Assembly: GCA_016211245.1 (NCBI GenBank)
Contig: JACQSQ010000013.1
Span: 1-64,000, forward strand
Origin: Candidatus Woesearchaeota archaeon
GTDB taxonomy: Archaea > Nanobdellota > Nanobdellia > Woesearchaeales > GW2011-AR4
Direction: 5' to 3'
DNA: 64,000 bases
In this document: positions 5,895-14,611 of the stretch, piece by piece
How the letters are laid out: each line of letters opens with the position of its first letter
Numbering within the stretch: position 1 is the stretch's first letter
Made by a program: the position numbers and the translations under genes
Notes under the pieces: generated by a model
Told to the model about the DNA's origin: nothing
The model's input: the letters and a program-made list of their open reading frames with translations, nothing else
The model's database searches: none

Positions 5895-7313
5895 TCAGAA
5901 AAACGATTTTATCAAGCTTATTTCCTCTTTTCCAAGGCCCTTTATCATGAACAGCACAGAAAAATAGCAGGCTATGGCCAAAGGCACTACGAGCAAAAGA
6001 TGGTATTTTCCAGCAGCCAATATCAATGCACCCATTATCAAAGACGCGATTAGGGGCTTAAAAAGCAGCTTTAGGGGGTTCAAAAAAAACCCGCTCTTTG
6101 AGCTGAAGTAAAACAGCATGAAGAAGTTGAACAGCTCTGCTGATACTGTTGCTATGGCAGCTCCCTTATAGCTGTACACCGGTATAATTATCAGGTTTAA
6201 AATTACATTAAATGCCGCTGTCAGCCCTGTGACCAAAGTAAAAGCCTTCTGCTTGTCGATTGAATTCAGCAGGAACCCCATCAAATAGTTCACGAACATC
6301 AGAACCAAAGCCCATATCAGGATTTGCAGCGCAATTGCTGAATTTATAAAGCTTTTATCATAAATCAAAAGTATGATTCTTTCAGCCAATACAGTAACGC
6401 CAATGCCGAGCGGCAATGCAAGCAATGAAAGATAGTAAAATGATTTTTTATATACTGCTGACAGCATTACAGCATCTTTTTTATGGAACTTTGACATGAC
6501 TGGGAAGGCAACAGTCACGACAACAAACGGGATAAAGGCCAAAGTATCTATTATCTTGTATGCCGCATTATACAATCCTGTAACAGCGTAATCCTGCATG
6601 AAGGAAAGCATGACTGTATCAATCTTGAAGTAAATTGTCATGAATATTGTGGTAAACCAGAAAGGGGAGGATTTCTTAAGGACTGATTTTATGAAGGCCC
6701 AATCAAGCTGCGGCTTGAAACCGACAAGATTTTTTGATACAAGCCTGCAGATGATAAGCCAGCTTGACGCGTTTGAGAAAACAAGCACTATAAGAAGCGC
6801 TGTCAGCCCATACCCTTTGAAGAGGACAAAAGTGCCAAGGGCAAATGCAATGAGCCTTTCTGCCAAAACGTACAAAGACTGGTAGCTCTGCACCTCGTAT
6901 GCATTTACAACTGCCCTGAACGGGAATGCAATATAATACATAAACATTGCAGCTGCCGCAAGCATAACTCCTGCCTTTATCTCTGCAGCCTGGCCTGTGA
7001 GGAATATTATCAGAATCGGCACTAATGAAGATATTGCAGCGAGAATAAGCTTTGCAACAAAGACTTTGCCAAGGTACTCTTTTGCCAATGAATTGTTCCT
7101 TGCTATCTCTTTTGTTATGTACAGGGTTGAGCCCAAGTCTGAGAATATCGAGAATATGCCTACAAAGGCAAAGACAAATGAGTATTTGCCCAATCCTGAT
7201 TCATTTAATGTTCTTGCGATAACTACTATAAGCACAAGAGAGAGCGCTCGGCTCAGCAACTCTCCCGCTACAAGTATGCCTGTATTTCTTACCAAAGATT
7301 TCGCTGTGGACAT
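5895..7313 (-). CDS. Polysaccharide/oligosaccharide flippase (MOP superfamily, Wzx-like)
   Basis: A 472-residue multipass protein with about 12-14 hydrophobic segments. Its N-terminus is typical of Wzx-type flippases (KSLVRNTGILVAGELLSRAL, then TLNESGLGKYSFVFAF, with a conserved 'G.G.Y' after the first helices). It would move lipid-linked glycans across the membrane, serving the glycosyltransferases around it. The ATG is supported by a TATA box 26-27 nt upstream. It is divergent from the GT9 gene across an 89-bp region with separate promoters. Confidence 0.85.
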   Translation of the reverse strand: MSTAKSLVRNTGILVAGELLSRALSLVLIVVIARTLNESGLGKYSFVFAFVGIFSIFSDLGSTLYITKEIARNNSLAKEYLGKVFVAKLILAAISSLVPILIIFLTGQAAEIKAGVMLAAAAMFMYYIAFPFRAVVNAYEVQSYQSLYVLAERLIAFALGTFVLFKGYGLTALLIVLVFSNASSWLIICRLVSKNLVGFKPQLDWAFIKSVLKKSSPFWFTTIFMTIYFKIDTVMLSFMQDYAVTGLYNAAYKIIDTLAFIPFVVVTVAFPVMSKFHKKDAVMLSAVYKKSFYYLSLLALPLGIGVTVLAERIILLIYDKSFINSAIALQILIWALVLMFVNYLMGFLLNSIDKQKAFTLVTGLTAAFNVILNLIIIPVYSYKGAAIATVSAELFNFFMLFYFSSKSGFFLNPLKLLFKPLIASLIMGALILAAGKYHLLLVVPLAIACYFSVLFMIKGLGKEEISLIKSFF

Positions 7314-7335
7314 AATATCATAAAACTATATTTTG

Positions 7336-7343
7336 TATTTAAA
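7336..7343 (-). promoter_or_regulatory. TATA box of the flippase gene
   Basis: Minus-strand TTTAAATA is centred 26.5 nt before the ATG at 7313, so the mRNA is leaderless. Confidence 0.65.
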
Positions 7344-7372
7344 TATATACCCCAAAACAGCCAAACAGCAAG

Positions 7373-7380
7373 ATTTTTAA
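7373..7380 (+). promoter_or_regulatory. TATA box of the GT9-SGNH operon
   Basis: ATTTTTAA is centred 26.5 nt before the ATG at 7403. It probably drives 7403-10690. Confidence 0.55.
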
Positions 7381-7402
7381 GTTGTCGACTTATTCATGAG
7401 TT

Positions 7403-8449
7403 ATGGCTGGTGAAACAAAAAACCGGATTAATCTGGGAAAAAAAGCAAGAATACTTCTCATATCACTAACCGGTATAGGCAACCTGATCATGCTCACTCC
7501 AGCTTTTGCCAACATCAAAAAAAACCTGCCTGAATCCGAATTGTATGTAATGGTCTCTGAAAGGTCTGTGCATGCAGCAAGAAATAACCCGCATATTGAC
7601 AAGCTGATTTTGTACCCTTCCAAAAAGAATTTCATCCAAAAGATGATATTCTTGCTGAAGCTTAGGAAAAACAATTATGATCTGGCTTATTATTCATTTC
7701 CAAATAGGAATATCCTGAGCGATATATTCCTGTTCCTGACAGGCGCAAAGGAAAAAATAAATTACTATTACCCATTATTCGGCATTGAAAATTTCTGCTT
7801 CAGCGATGCATGCATGGAGCCAGACTTAAAGCGGCATGATCTGGAAAAGGGCATGGACTTGCTGAGATTGTGCAATCTAAAGATTTATTCAAAAAAGCCC
7901 GTTATTAACCCTTCAATGGACGATTATAAGTTTATAGAGGGCTTATTAAAAAATAAGGCTTCAAAAAGCGACATACTGATAGGAATGCATGTGGGTACTA
8001 TAGACAATGAGAAAATATGGCCGACTGAAAATTTTGCACATGTTGCAAAAGAGCTTGCTAAAAATAAAAATACCAAAATAATTTTGATAGGCAGCGAGAT
8101 AGAAAAAAATTTAGTCAGGAATTTTGGCGAATTCAGGCACAGGAATGTAATAAACCTTATAGGCAAAACCTCGGTGCTTCAGACTGCCGCATTGCTCAAG
8201 AAATGCAGGCTTTTGGTAACAAATGACTCCGGGCCAATGCATATTGCGGTGGCTGTCGATACCAAGGTAGTTGCCATATTTCTTGCTTCTGACATCAGAA
8301 GGACAGGGCCTTATGACAAAAAGCACATTGTCTTGTCAAAGAGGGGATATTATGATAAAAGCGATGGAAACAAAAACCACATCTACACAGACAATATAAC
8401 TCCCGAGCTGGTGCTGTCGCAAATAAGGAAAATTTTGAAAGCAAAATGA
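7403..8449 (+). CDS. Glycosyltransferase family 9 (heptosyltransferase-like)
   Basis: A 348-residue GT-B enzyme. The N-terminal Rossmann half opens with ARILLISLTGIGNLIMLTPA, the GT9 'G.GD...tp' region with Asp replaced by Asn. The C-terminal half has IGMHVGT, then KIWPTENFAHVAKEL, and LLVTNDSGPMHIAVAV, the GT9 nucleotide-sugar site (NDSGp.H.A). Bacterial GT9 enzymes transfer heptoses from ADP-heptose; the sugar used here cannot be read. First gene of a three-gene run, overlapping the next by 4 nt (ATGA). Confidence 0.85.
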   Translation: MAGETKNRINLGKKARILLISLTGIGNLIMLTPAFANIKKNLPESELYVMVSERSVHAARNNPHIDKLILYPSKKNFIQKMIFLLKLRKNNYDLAYYSFPNRNILSDIFLFLTGAKEKINYYYPLFGIENFCFSDACMEPDLKRHDLEKGMDLLRLCNLKIYSKKPVINPSMDDYKFIEGLLKNKASKSDILIGMHVGTIDNEKIWPTENFAHVAKELAKNKNTKIILIGSEIEKNLVRNFGEFRHRNVINLIGKTSVLQTAALLKKCRLLVTNDSGPMHIAVAVDTKVVAIFLASDIRRTGPYDKKHIVLSKRGYYDKSDGNKNHIYTDNITPELVLSQIRKILKAK

Positions 8450-9495
8450 AGAAAAAGGAAATTCTTATTAAATTGATTATGCTGGCAGCAAGCATACTTG
8501 TTTTTCTTATTATGCTTGAGATTGCATTAAGGCTAGCCGGGATAGGACCTCAAAAATACCCGAAAATATTCATGAAATCGCAAAACCAGAAACTGATTTA
8601 CGAGCTGATGCCAAACGGATCAATAATAATGGACGGGATTAATATAACTATAAATTCCAAAGGCATGAGGGATTACGAGTACGGCTATAAGAAAAATAAG
8701 GATACTGTTAGGATAGCTGTGATAGGGGATTCTGTGACAGCAGCATTCCAGGTTGAATTGGACGACTCGTACCCCAAGGCATTGGAAAGAAAGCTGAACA
8801 GTAAAAACAAAAATGGAAATTATGAAGTGTTGAATTTCGGGATTAATGGCTATGGCATAGAACAGGAAACAGAGCTGCTAAAAGCCAAAGCAATCCAGTT
8901 TGACCCTGATATTTTAGTGATAGGATATATCCTTAACGATCCCGAGCCATCGCCAGGATTGATAGGACAATTTAAAACGCTTGAGGATAGAAAGGGCAAC
9001 AGATGCATGGTATATTCGCTTGAGCTTGCAATTCCATGCGGGTTAAAGGATTTTATCGATGGCCTGAGCATTACAGAGTTTGTTTATTCTAAAATCATCA
9101 ACATACGCTCAAGATTCAATGATGATGTGTATACTGCGTTTCACAAGGCTAACAGCTCTTGGGGAAATGTGGCAAGCAGCTTCAAAGAGATAAGGCTTAT
9201 CGCAGGCAAGAATGATATCGATGTCATAATTGTAATATTCCCCCTATTTTATGAAGAATTTGAAAATTACAAGTGGGAATGGATACACGAAAAGGTAAAA
9301 GAGGAAGCAGAGATAAACGGGTTTTACGCAATAGACCTTTTAGAGCCGTATAAGGAGCAGGGGCTGCAAAAGCTTAAAATCAAGAGAAATGATGTTGTTC
9401 ATCCGAACGTCCTTGGACATGAGATTGCTGCACAATATATTTATGACGCCACTAAAAATATTACTAACAGCCAAAATGAGAAACCCAAGCAATAG
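8446..9495 (+). CDS. Membrane-anchored SGNH/GDSL hydrolase
   Basis: A 349-residue protein with an N-terminal membrane helix (about 7-27) and an extracytoplasmic SGNH domain. Block I is IGDSVT (Ser nucleophile), block II INGYG, block III YILNDPE, and block V DVVHPNVLGH with the catalytic Asp/His. This type often adds or removes acyl groups on surface glycans (inference from family). It is translationally coupled to the GT9 gene, and its 3' end overlaps a second SGNH gene by 20 nt. Confidence 0.8.
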   Translation: MKKKEILIKLIMLAASILVFLIMLEIALRLAGIGPQKYPKIFMKSQNQKLIYELMPNGSIIMDGINITINSKGMRDYEYGYKKNKDTVRIAVIGDSVTAAFQVELDDSYPKALERKLNSKNKNGNYEVLNFGINGYGIEQETELLKAKAIQFDPDILVIGYILNDPEPSPGLIGQFKTLEDRKGNRCMVYSLELAIPCGLKDFIDGLSITEFVYSKIINIRSRFNDDVYTAFHKANSSWGNVASSFKEIRLIAGKNDIDVIIVIFPLFYEEFENYKWEWIHEKVKEEAEINGFYAIDLLEPYKEQGLQKLKIKRNDVVHPNVLGHEIAAQYIYDATKNITNSQNEKPKQ

Positions 9496-10690
9496 AGGAA
9501 AGAAATTTTCAAACAATATGTTTCTTTTTATTATTATTGTTTTAACTCTTATTGCGTTATCATTCCTTATTGCTTCAGTTAAGTTGAACCACAAATTTTT
9601 TGCCAAATTCACCATAGACAATCAATTGACAAATGAGGCTTTGCAGAAGATTAAAACATTTAGGATCTCTCTTGCAGTTCTTGGCATACTGTTCATAGCC
9701 ACTGTATTACTCGCGAAACATAGAAAATCAGGTATTATAGGGTTTTTAGAGGCTCATAAGACAGGAATTCAGAATCTGATGCTGCTGCTGGCTGTCATCT
9801 TAGCCTTGATATTGCTGACAGAATTGTCGCTTAGATTTATGCTTCCTGAGGAGTTCAAGCGGACATTGCCGGCAGGAGCGCTAAAGGCCAGCCAGAAAAT
9901 AGAGCTTAATGATGAAGGCTACAGGGATTTAAATCACCAGTTAATGAAGAGAAATGTATATAGAATAGCAGTTTTAGGGGATTCTTTTACATTCGGCACA
10001 GGAATAGAAAATATGGAAAGCACTTATCCAAAGATACTGCAGACAAAACTAAACGCCAAGGCAAGAACAATAAAATATGGAGTCTTTAATTTCGGCAAAG
10101 AGGGAGTGGACACGGAATATGAGATAAAAATACTCCAACAGTACGCGCTTAAATACAATCCGGACATTATAATTGTCGGATATGTGCTGAATGACTTCAG
10201 GGACGCAGCAAGCCAAAATAAGAGGAATTTCTACCTGTTCTGGGCTGACAAATATATAGAGAGAAAATCTTACCTCTACAGCCTAATCAAAAAAAGCGGT
10301 GTTAATCTGCTGGAATCTATAGGGGTAATAAAATCTTACCAGAAAGCTATTGCAGAAAGCTTTTACTCTGATAAGAACAAGGAAATAAACCGAGCATATA
10401 TATTGGAGATGGACAAAATAGCAAAAAACAACAATGCCACTTTAGTAGTTGTTGCCATTCCATTCATTTATAACCTTGATGATTATCCTTTCTCTCATGC
10501 GCATGAGTTTTTGAAGGATACTGCCGCTCAAAACAGAATATTATACTTAGACACGCTTCCCCAGCTGTCTAAATTCAATGAAAGCGATATTGTTGTCAGC
10601 AGGTATGACTGGCATCCAAATGAAATGGGGCATAAAATAATCGCGGAAAGCATATACAATTATATGCTGGAATCCGGATTGGTGAAGTAA
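9476..10690 (+). CDS. Second membrane SGNH/GDSL hydrolase with extra N-terminal helices
   Basis: The ATG at 9476 (MRNPSNRG) gives a 404-residue protein; a longer frame from 9389 would overlap the previous gene far more. Three hydrophobic segments precede the catalytic domain: about 15-35, 62-79 and 96-118. SGNH blocks: LGDSFTFGTG, FNFGKEG, YVLNDF and DWHPNEMGH. It is related to the preceding gene and the pair may act on the same glycan. The extra N-terminal helices are absent from the other SGNH proteins in the window. Confidence 0.8.
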   Translation: MRNPSNRGKKFSNNMFLFIIIVLTLIALSFLIASVKLNHKFFAKFTIDNQLTNEALQKIKTFRISLAVLGILFIATVLLAKHRKSGIIGFLEAHKTGIQNLMLLLAVILALILLTELSLRFMLPEEFKRTLPAGALKASQKIELNDEGYRDLNHQLMKRNVYRIAVLGDSFTFGTGIENMESTYPKILQTKLNAKARTIKYGVFNFGKEGVDTEYEIKILQQYALKYNPDIIIVGYVLNDFRDAASQNKRNFYLFWADKYIERKSYLYSLIKKSGVNLLESIGVIKSYQKAIAESFYSDKNKEINRAYILEMDKIAKNNNATLVVVAIPFIYNLDDYPFSHAHEFLKDTAAQNRILYLDTLPQLSKFNESDIVVSRYDWHPNEMGHKIIAESIYNYMLESGLVK

Positions 10691-11407
10691 TTATTTTTCC
10701 ACGAAAAAGTACCTCCTGGCCGTGCCTTTTGGAATTTTCAGCAGAGGCAGGAAAAACTTCAGCAAAGTCCTGCTAAGAAGCCTTGTAGCGGCATTCTGCT
10801 CAAGATAACTTAAATAATAAGCCAATAAAGGATGAATGCCATCCATTTTAATGAGCTTATATTTTTTTCCTTTCAAGGACTTTTCCACTTCATTGCCTTT
10901 TGCAGTTCCGCCGCGCAGGTGCTCCTTCAAAGATTCTGTCAAATGGCTTTTTTTCCATTTTTTTATTATCCTTTCCTGATATTTGTTGAATCCCACAGGG
11001 TAAGTCAAAAGAATGTGTTTTTTTGCCACGCGATAGGCTTCCTGCACCATTTTCAGCTGGTCTTTTCTGCTTAAATGCTCTAAAGTGTCAACTGAAATGA
11101 CAACATCAAAACTCCTGTCTTTAAATGGCAAATTTGTGGCAGAGGCTTTCATAAATTTCAATCTTGGATGCATGTAGCTTTCTGTTGCTATATCTATGCC
11201 AACTACCTTTCCTTTATAGAACCTTGTTATGCCTATTGTGCCGGAGCCTATTTCAAGCACCTTGAGCTGTTTTTTTCCTGATCCTGCTATTTTGCCCAGC
11301 ATTCTGGCAATAGGATCATACCTTAGTATGAGGTTTAGATTTCTTTCAAGAGGGGAGTTATAGGCAATCTTTAGCAATGCACCCCTAATATTTGATTTTT
11401 TGCGCAT
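10691..11407 (-). CDS. Class I SAM-dependent methyltransferase
   Basis: The ATG at 11407 (MRKKSNIRG) gives 238 residues and leaves 11 bp after the upstream gene; a longer frame to 11482 would run deep into that gene. The Rossmann SAM-binding motif is LKVLEIGSGTIGITRF, then VVGIDIA (acidic end of strand 2), LPFKDRSFDVVISVDTLEHL (motif IV) and HILLTYPVG. It groups with methyltransferase type 11 proteins. Downstream of a GT-C gene, it may methylate a sugar or lipid carrier; the substrate is unknown. Confidence 0.8.
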   Translation of the reverse strand: MRKKSNIRGALLKIAYNSPLERNLNLILRYDPIARMLGKIAGSGKKQLKVLEIGSGTIGITRFYKGKVVGIDIATESYMHPRLKFMKASATNLPFKDRSFDVVISVDTLEHLSRKDQLKMVQEAYRVAKKHILLTYPVGFNKYQERIIKKWKKSHLTESLKEHLRGGTAKGNEVEKSLKGKKYKLIKMDGIHPLLAYYLSYLEQNAATRLLSRTLLKFFLPLLKIPKGTARRYFFVEK

Positions 11408-11418
11408 TTTTATTAAGA

Positions 11419-12882
11419 TCAGGAAGCATAATAAACTATCATTTTTTTGTCCCCTTCCCCAAATGACCTTATCTCCTGCCAATTTTTCGGCATGTTGGAA
11501 ATTTCATTCGGGAATTCTATGCCCTTATAGACTTCCCTCAACCCTTTAATCATGCCATGATTAACAGCTATGTACACATTGTGCTTATCCTTCAAATCAA
11601 TCAAAGCATTTTTTTCATTGCCTTTCGCATAATAATTAAATTCATTAAAGGCTAGAAAATTGTTTCGCTCAAATCCTGACAAATAATCCAATACACTCTT
11701 CGTTCTTTCATCGGTGTATACTGGGCTATTAAGGGATTTTAAAAACCCATGAGACTGCTTAATTTCTGAAATTATTTGCCTGTCCTCGCTGATGTAAATA
11801 AATCCCAAGGAGCTTAAGAGCAAAAGCAATATAGCTGAAGGAAGCAGCACTTTTTGCAGTAGCTTGTCATTTTGGCAAAGGAAATTTGCAAGCAACAGCA
11901 GGCTTGGGAAAGTTATGGTGCTCAAAAACTTCACTGTGATCGGTATGGGCACATACGGGACAAGGCTAAGAGGGCCAAAATTAAGATACAGCATCAATGC
12001 AACAAGCCATATCAATAGAACACTTGTTTCGTATTTCCTGTAAATTAAAGAATAAAACAAGGCTAGAAAGACAAAAGCAAAAAACAGCCCATAATGGACA
12101 TCATGCAGCATCAGAAAAGGCCAATGGAAAAATAATCTTGAGAGCATCCCTGAAACAGAGAAATAATTTGAATAAGTATCCTTTACAAAATCTATTTCCT
12201 CATTCTGTATCTGGCTGTGCCTAAAAAACGGGTCTGATGTAAGGGCATAAGCATGCAAAAATTCTATAGCCGGAAATATAACAAATACAGCAAGAATCAG
12301 CAGATGGTTCTTGCTTAATCTTCTTTTATACAATGCATAGCCGGCAAAAAACAATGCAAGCACTATCGCCATTTCCTTTATCAGATAGGCGATGCCCCAG
12401 CTTAATCCCGAGTACAAATAATGCCTTTTGCTGGAAAATTTCTCGGCCTTGAGGAAAAATAATACAGAAAGCGCCATGAAAAACGCTGATGGAAAGTCCG
12501 GCAACAGACGCGTGGAAAATATCACATCCAGAGGATAAAATGAAAGAAGCAATGCCGCAACTAATCCAGTTTTCTCATTGAACATAAACCTGCCTAGATA
12601 GAATATTAGGATAATTCCTGCCAAAGACACAATCAAAGACAGGATATTTGATGTAATCTCATTGATTCCAAAGAGCTTATAGACTATTGCCTGTGGATAT
12701 ATTAATCCTATTCTTGAGGAGAAATGGTTAGAGTCCAAATTAAAATTGCCCTTGGATGCTTGATATGCATATTCATAATATGCAAGCGTGTCAGAATTGT
12801 CAGCGCCTGTGAAAAAAACCAGCCTGAGAGCAAGAGCAAACAGCAAAACAAAAAAAAGGTATTTTCTGTATTTATCTGCCAT
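11419..12882 (-). CDS. GT-C membrane glycosyltransferase (PMT/ArnT-like, GT39/GT83 type)
   Basis: The ATG at 12882 (MADKYRKY) gives 487 residues; an upstream ATG at 12921 lies inside the TATA region and is rejected. There are about 11 membrane helices. The first outer loop holds TGADNSDTLAYYEYA, the acidic motif of GT-C enzymes, and later YPLDVIFSTRLLPDFPS. The C-terminal 120 residues are soluble and extracytoplasmic. It would transfer a sugar from a polyprenyl-phosphate donor on the outside. It shares a promoter region with the divergent paralogue-like gene at 12940. Confidence 0.8.
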   Translation of the reverse strand: MADKYRKYLFFVLLFALALRLVFFTGADNSDTLAYYEYAYQASKGNFNLDSNHFSSRIGLIYPQAIVYKLFGINEITSNILSLIVSLAGIILIFYLGRFMFNEKTGLVAALLLSFYPLDVIFSTRLLPDFPSAFFMALSVLFFLKAEKFSSKRHYLYSGLSWGIAYLIKEMAIVLALFFAGYALYKRRLSKNHLLILAVFVIFPAIEFLHAYALTSDPFFRHSQIQNEEIDFVKDTYSNYFSVSGMLSRLFFHWPFLMLHDVHYGLFFAFVFLALFYSLIYRKYETSVLLIWLVALMLYLNFGPLSLVPYVPIPITVKFLSTITFPSLLLLANFLCQNDKLLQKVLLPSAILLLLLSSLGFIYISEDRQIISEIKQSHGFLKSLNSPVYTDERTKSVLDYLSGFERNNFLAFNEFNYYAKGNEKNALIDLKDKHNVYIAVNHGMIKGLREVYKGIEFPNEISNMPKNWQEIRSFGEGDKKMIVYYAS

Positions 12883-12904
12883 ACACCAAGCTAAATTATA
12901 TATA

Positions 12905-12912
12905 TTTATATA
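12905..12912. promoter_or_regulatory. Shared TATA box for two divergent GT-C genes
   Basis: TTTATATA lies inside an A/T run (12896-12912) in a 57-bp intergenic region. Its centre is 26.5 nt from the minus-strand ATG at 12882 and 31.5 nt from the plus-strand ATG at 12940. No other TATA-like octamer fits the plus-strand gene, so one box probably serves both directions. Confidence 0.55.
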
Positions 12913-12939
12913 CGTTTGCATAATCTCGTTTTAGAACTC

Positions 12940-14556
12940 ATGAAGAAAACAAGCCATAAAGCAATGCCGTTTTTGATATTCTTGATATTCCTATCCATCA
13001 GGATTTTTGTTGATTTTCCTGCTTACTTTATAGGAGGCGATGATGCAAAATACCTGACGCTTGCAAAGCATTTCCCGTACCATACGTTGGACAATAAAGG
13101 GCTGTTCCTGCTTCATGGGCCTATGTACCCCTATCTGCTCCACTTCTTCGATTTATTTTTTGAGGATTACATGGGCGGCATAATCCTGTCGCTTTTCTCA
13201 TCAATTGTCGCTTTTTTTGTCCTGTACAAGCTGATTTTATTGCTTACAAAAAGACCGAACATGGCTCTTGGAGTGGTTGCCTTTTACGCATTGTCTGTAG
13301 AGCACATAAGGTTTGCAACGGCAATACACAAGGAGTCATTCATGACCATGCTTTTTCTGCTTTCAATCTATTTTTATCTCAAGGGACTGATGGCTAATAA
13401 AAAGTATTTTCATTTTGCGTCTTTTTTTGGGGCAGTGACGGCATTGGCAACAGACCATGTGGTTTTTGTTATTGCAAGCTTTATTGTTGCTTATCTGATA
13501 TTCAGAAAAAAAGAAACAAAGACGCTGCGTGCAGCAATCCCAATTATCATAGCAATCTTATTTTATTCAACGATTCTGCTGACAAGAGTCTATGTTTATA
13601 CGCACAATGAATATTACTCGACTGGAGTTGACGGGGTTATAGAGAAAGTGAGCGATTTTGGCATAAGGCAGGTTTTTGCCCCTGCATTTTTCCCTGAGAC
13701 AATGCAGATAGTATTTTCAAAGACAAGCTTGCTGATAAATATACTTTTCATTTTTGCTTATTTACTTAATATTGCCCCTTTTGCTGTTCCAGCAGCCTTG
13801 AATAGGCATACTATAGGAACTCTTTTTGCAAATCCCGCAACCTCATTTTTCAGCATCATTAAATTTATAGTTTATATTGTATTGTTTATCCTGTTTTTGC
13901 TTGGAATTTATGCCTTGATCAAAGAATTATTATCCAAAAAAACCAGAAACAACCACAACCTGTTCCTGTTTGCCGTATTCCTGCTCTTTTTCTTTCCCGT
14001 CACGCAAAGGATTACTACAATAAGGATGGTATTAACGGCTTCTATTCCATTGTTTTATTTCATTGTTTTGGGCTATAGTAAATTGAGAATAAATAATTCA
14101 CTAAGAAAATACTTGCCAGTTTTGACAGTGATTATATTGATATTAATGCCAATCTATTGGATTTCGGCACATAACCATTTTGTTTTTTCCATAGGAAAGT
14201 TTGTTGAAGCCGGGAACACCTCTATTTTCCTTAACTCGCTGCCAAAAGACGGCATTATGGCGCAGGTTGGATATTCCCCTGAGCTTAATTACCAGACTAG
14301 TAAGAGGATAATCTCGATGCCTTCTGGGCCTGAAAATCTAAATTTTATATTGAAAAATTTTGGTGTTAATTATGTCTTGCATGGGGAAAGGTATTGGGAG
14401 AAATTTTCTGAAAACAACAGGAACAGGGTTTATAACTACGATATCATAAAGCACGTCAAAGAAAACCCGCAGAAATTCAAGTTGATAAAGGCTATTGAGG
14501 AGAGAAATGAAGAGCTGGGCTATTCTGATACAATATATGTTTATGAGGTGATTTGA
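12940..14556 (+). CDS. GT-C membrane glycosyltransferase (PMT/ArnT-like)
   Basis: The ATG at 12940 (MKKTSHKAM) gives 538 residues; the TTG at 12916 is too close to the TATA box. There are about 11-12 hydrophobic segments. The first loop, FIGGDDAKYLTLAKHFPYHT, carries the acidic GT-C motif (Asp-Asp), followed by HGPMYPYLLHFFD and a typical YALSVEHIRFATAIHKESFM. A soluble C-terminal domain of about 110 residues completes the usual architecture. Donor and acceptor cannot be read. Confidence 0.8.
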   Translation: MKKTSHKAMPFLIFLIFLSIRIFVDFPAYFIGGDDAKYLTLAKHFPYHTLDNKGLFLLHGPMYPYLLHFFDLFFEDYMGGIILSLFSSIVAFFVLYKLILLLTKRPNMALGVVAFYALSVEHIRFATAIHKESFMTMLFLLSIYFYLKGLMANKKYFHFASFFGAVTALATDHVVFVIASFIVAYLIFRKKETKTLRAAIPIIIAILFYSTILLTRVYVYTHNEYYSTGVDGVIEKVSDFGIRQVFAPAFFPETMQIVFSKTSLLINILFIFAYLLNIAPFAVPAALNRHTIGTLFANPATSFFSIIKFIVYIVLFILFLLGIYALIKELLSKKTRNNHNLFLFAVFLLFFFPVTQRITTIRMVLTASIPLFYFIVLGYSKLRINNSLRKYLPVLTVIILILMPIYWISAHNHFVFSIGKFVEAGNTSIFLNSLPKDGIMAQVGYSPELNYQTSKRIISMPSGPENLNFILKNFGVNYVLHGERYWEKFSENNRNRVYNYDIIKHVKENPQKFKLIKAIEERNEELGYSDTIYVYEVI

Positions 14557-14581
14557 TTCTATTGAGTTTATTATAGAAAAC

Positions 14582-14589
14582 TTTTTAAC
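14582..14589 (+). promoter_or_regulatory. TATA box of the nucleotide-sugar operon 14612-20786
   Basis: TTTTTAAC is centred 26.5 nt before the ATG at 14612. The six genes that follow are spaced by -4 to 33 bp and no other clear promoter is seen among them. Confidence 0.6.
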
Positions 14590-14611
14590 TGCTTATATAG
14601 TTACTTAAAGC

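Noticed and set aside
9389..9475. Longer start for the second SGNH gene at 9389
   Set aside because: It would overlap the first SGNH gene by 107 nt and adds no family sequence; the ATG at 9476 fits the tight operon.
12883..12921. Upstream in-frame extension (13 residues) of the GT-C gene at 11419
   Set aside because: Its ATG at 12921 lies upstream of the TATA box itself, so the start at 12882 was chosen.
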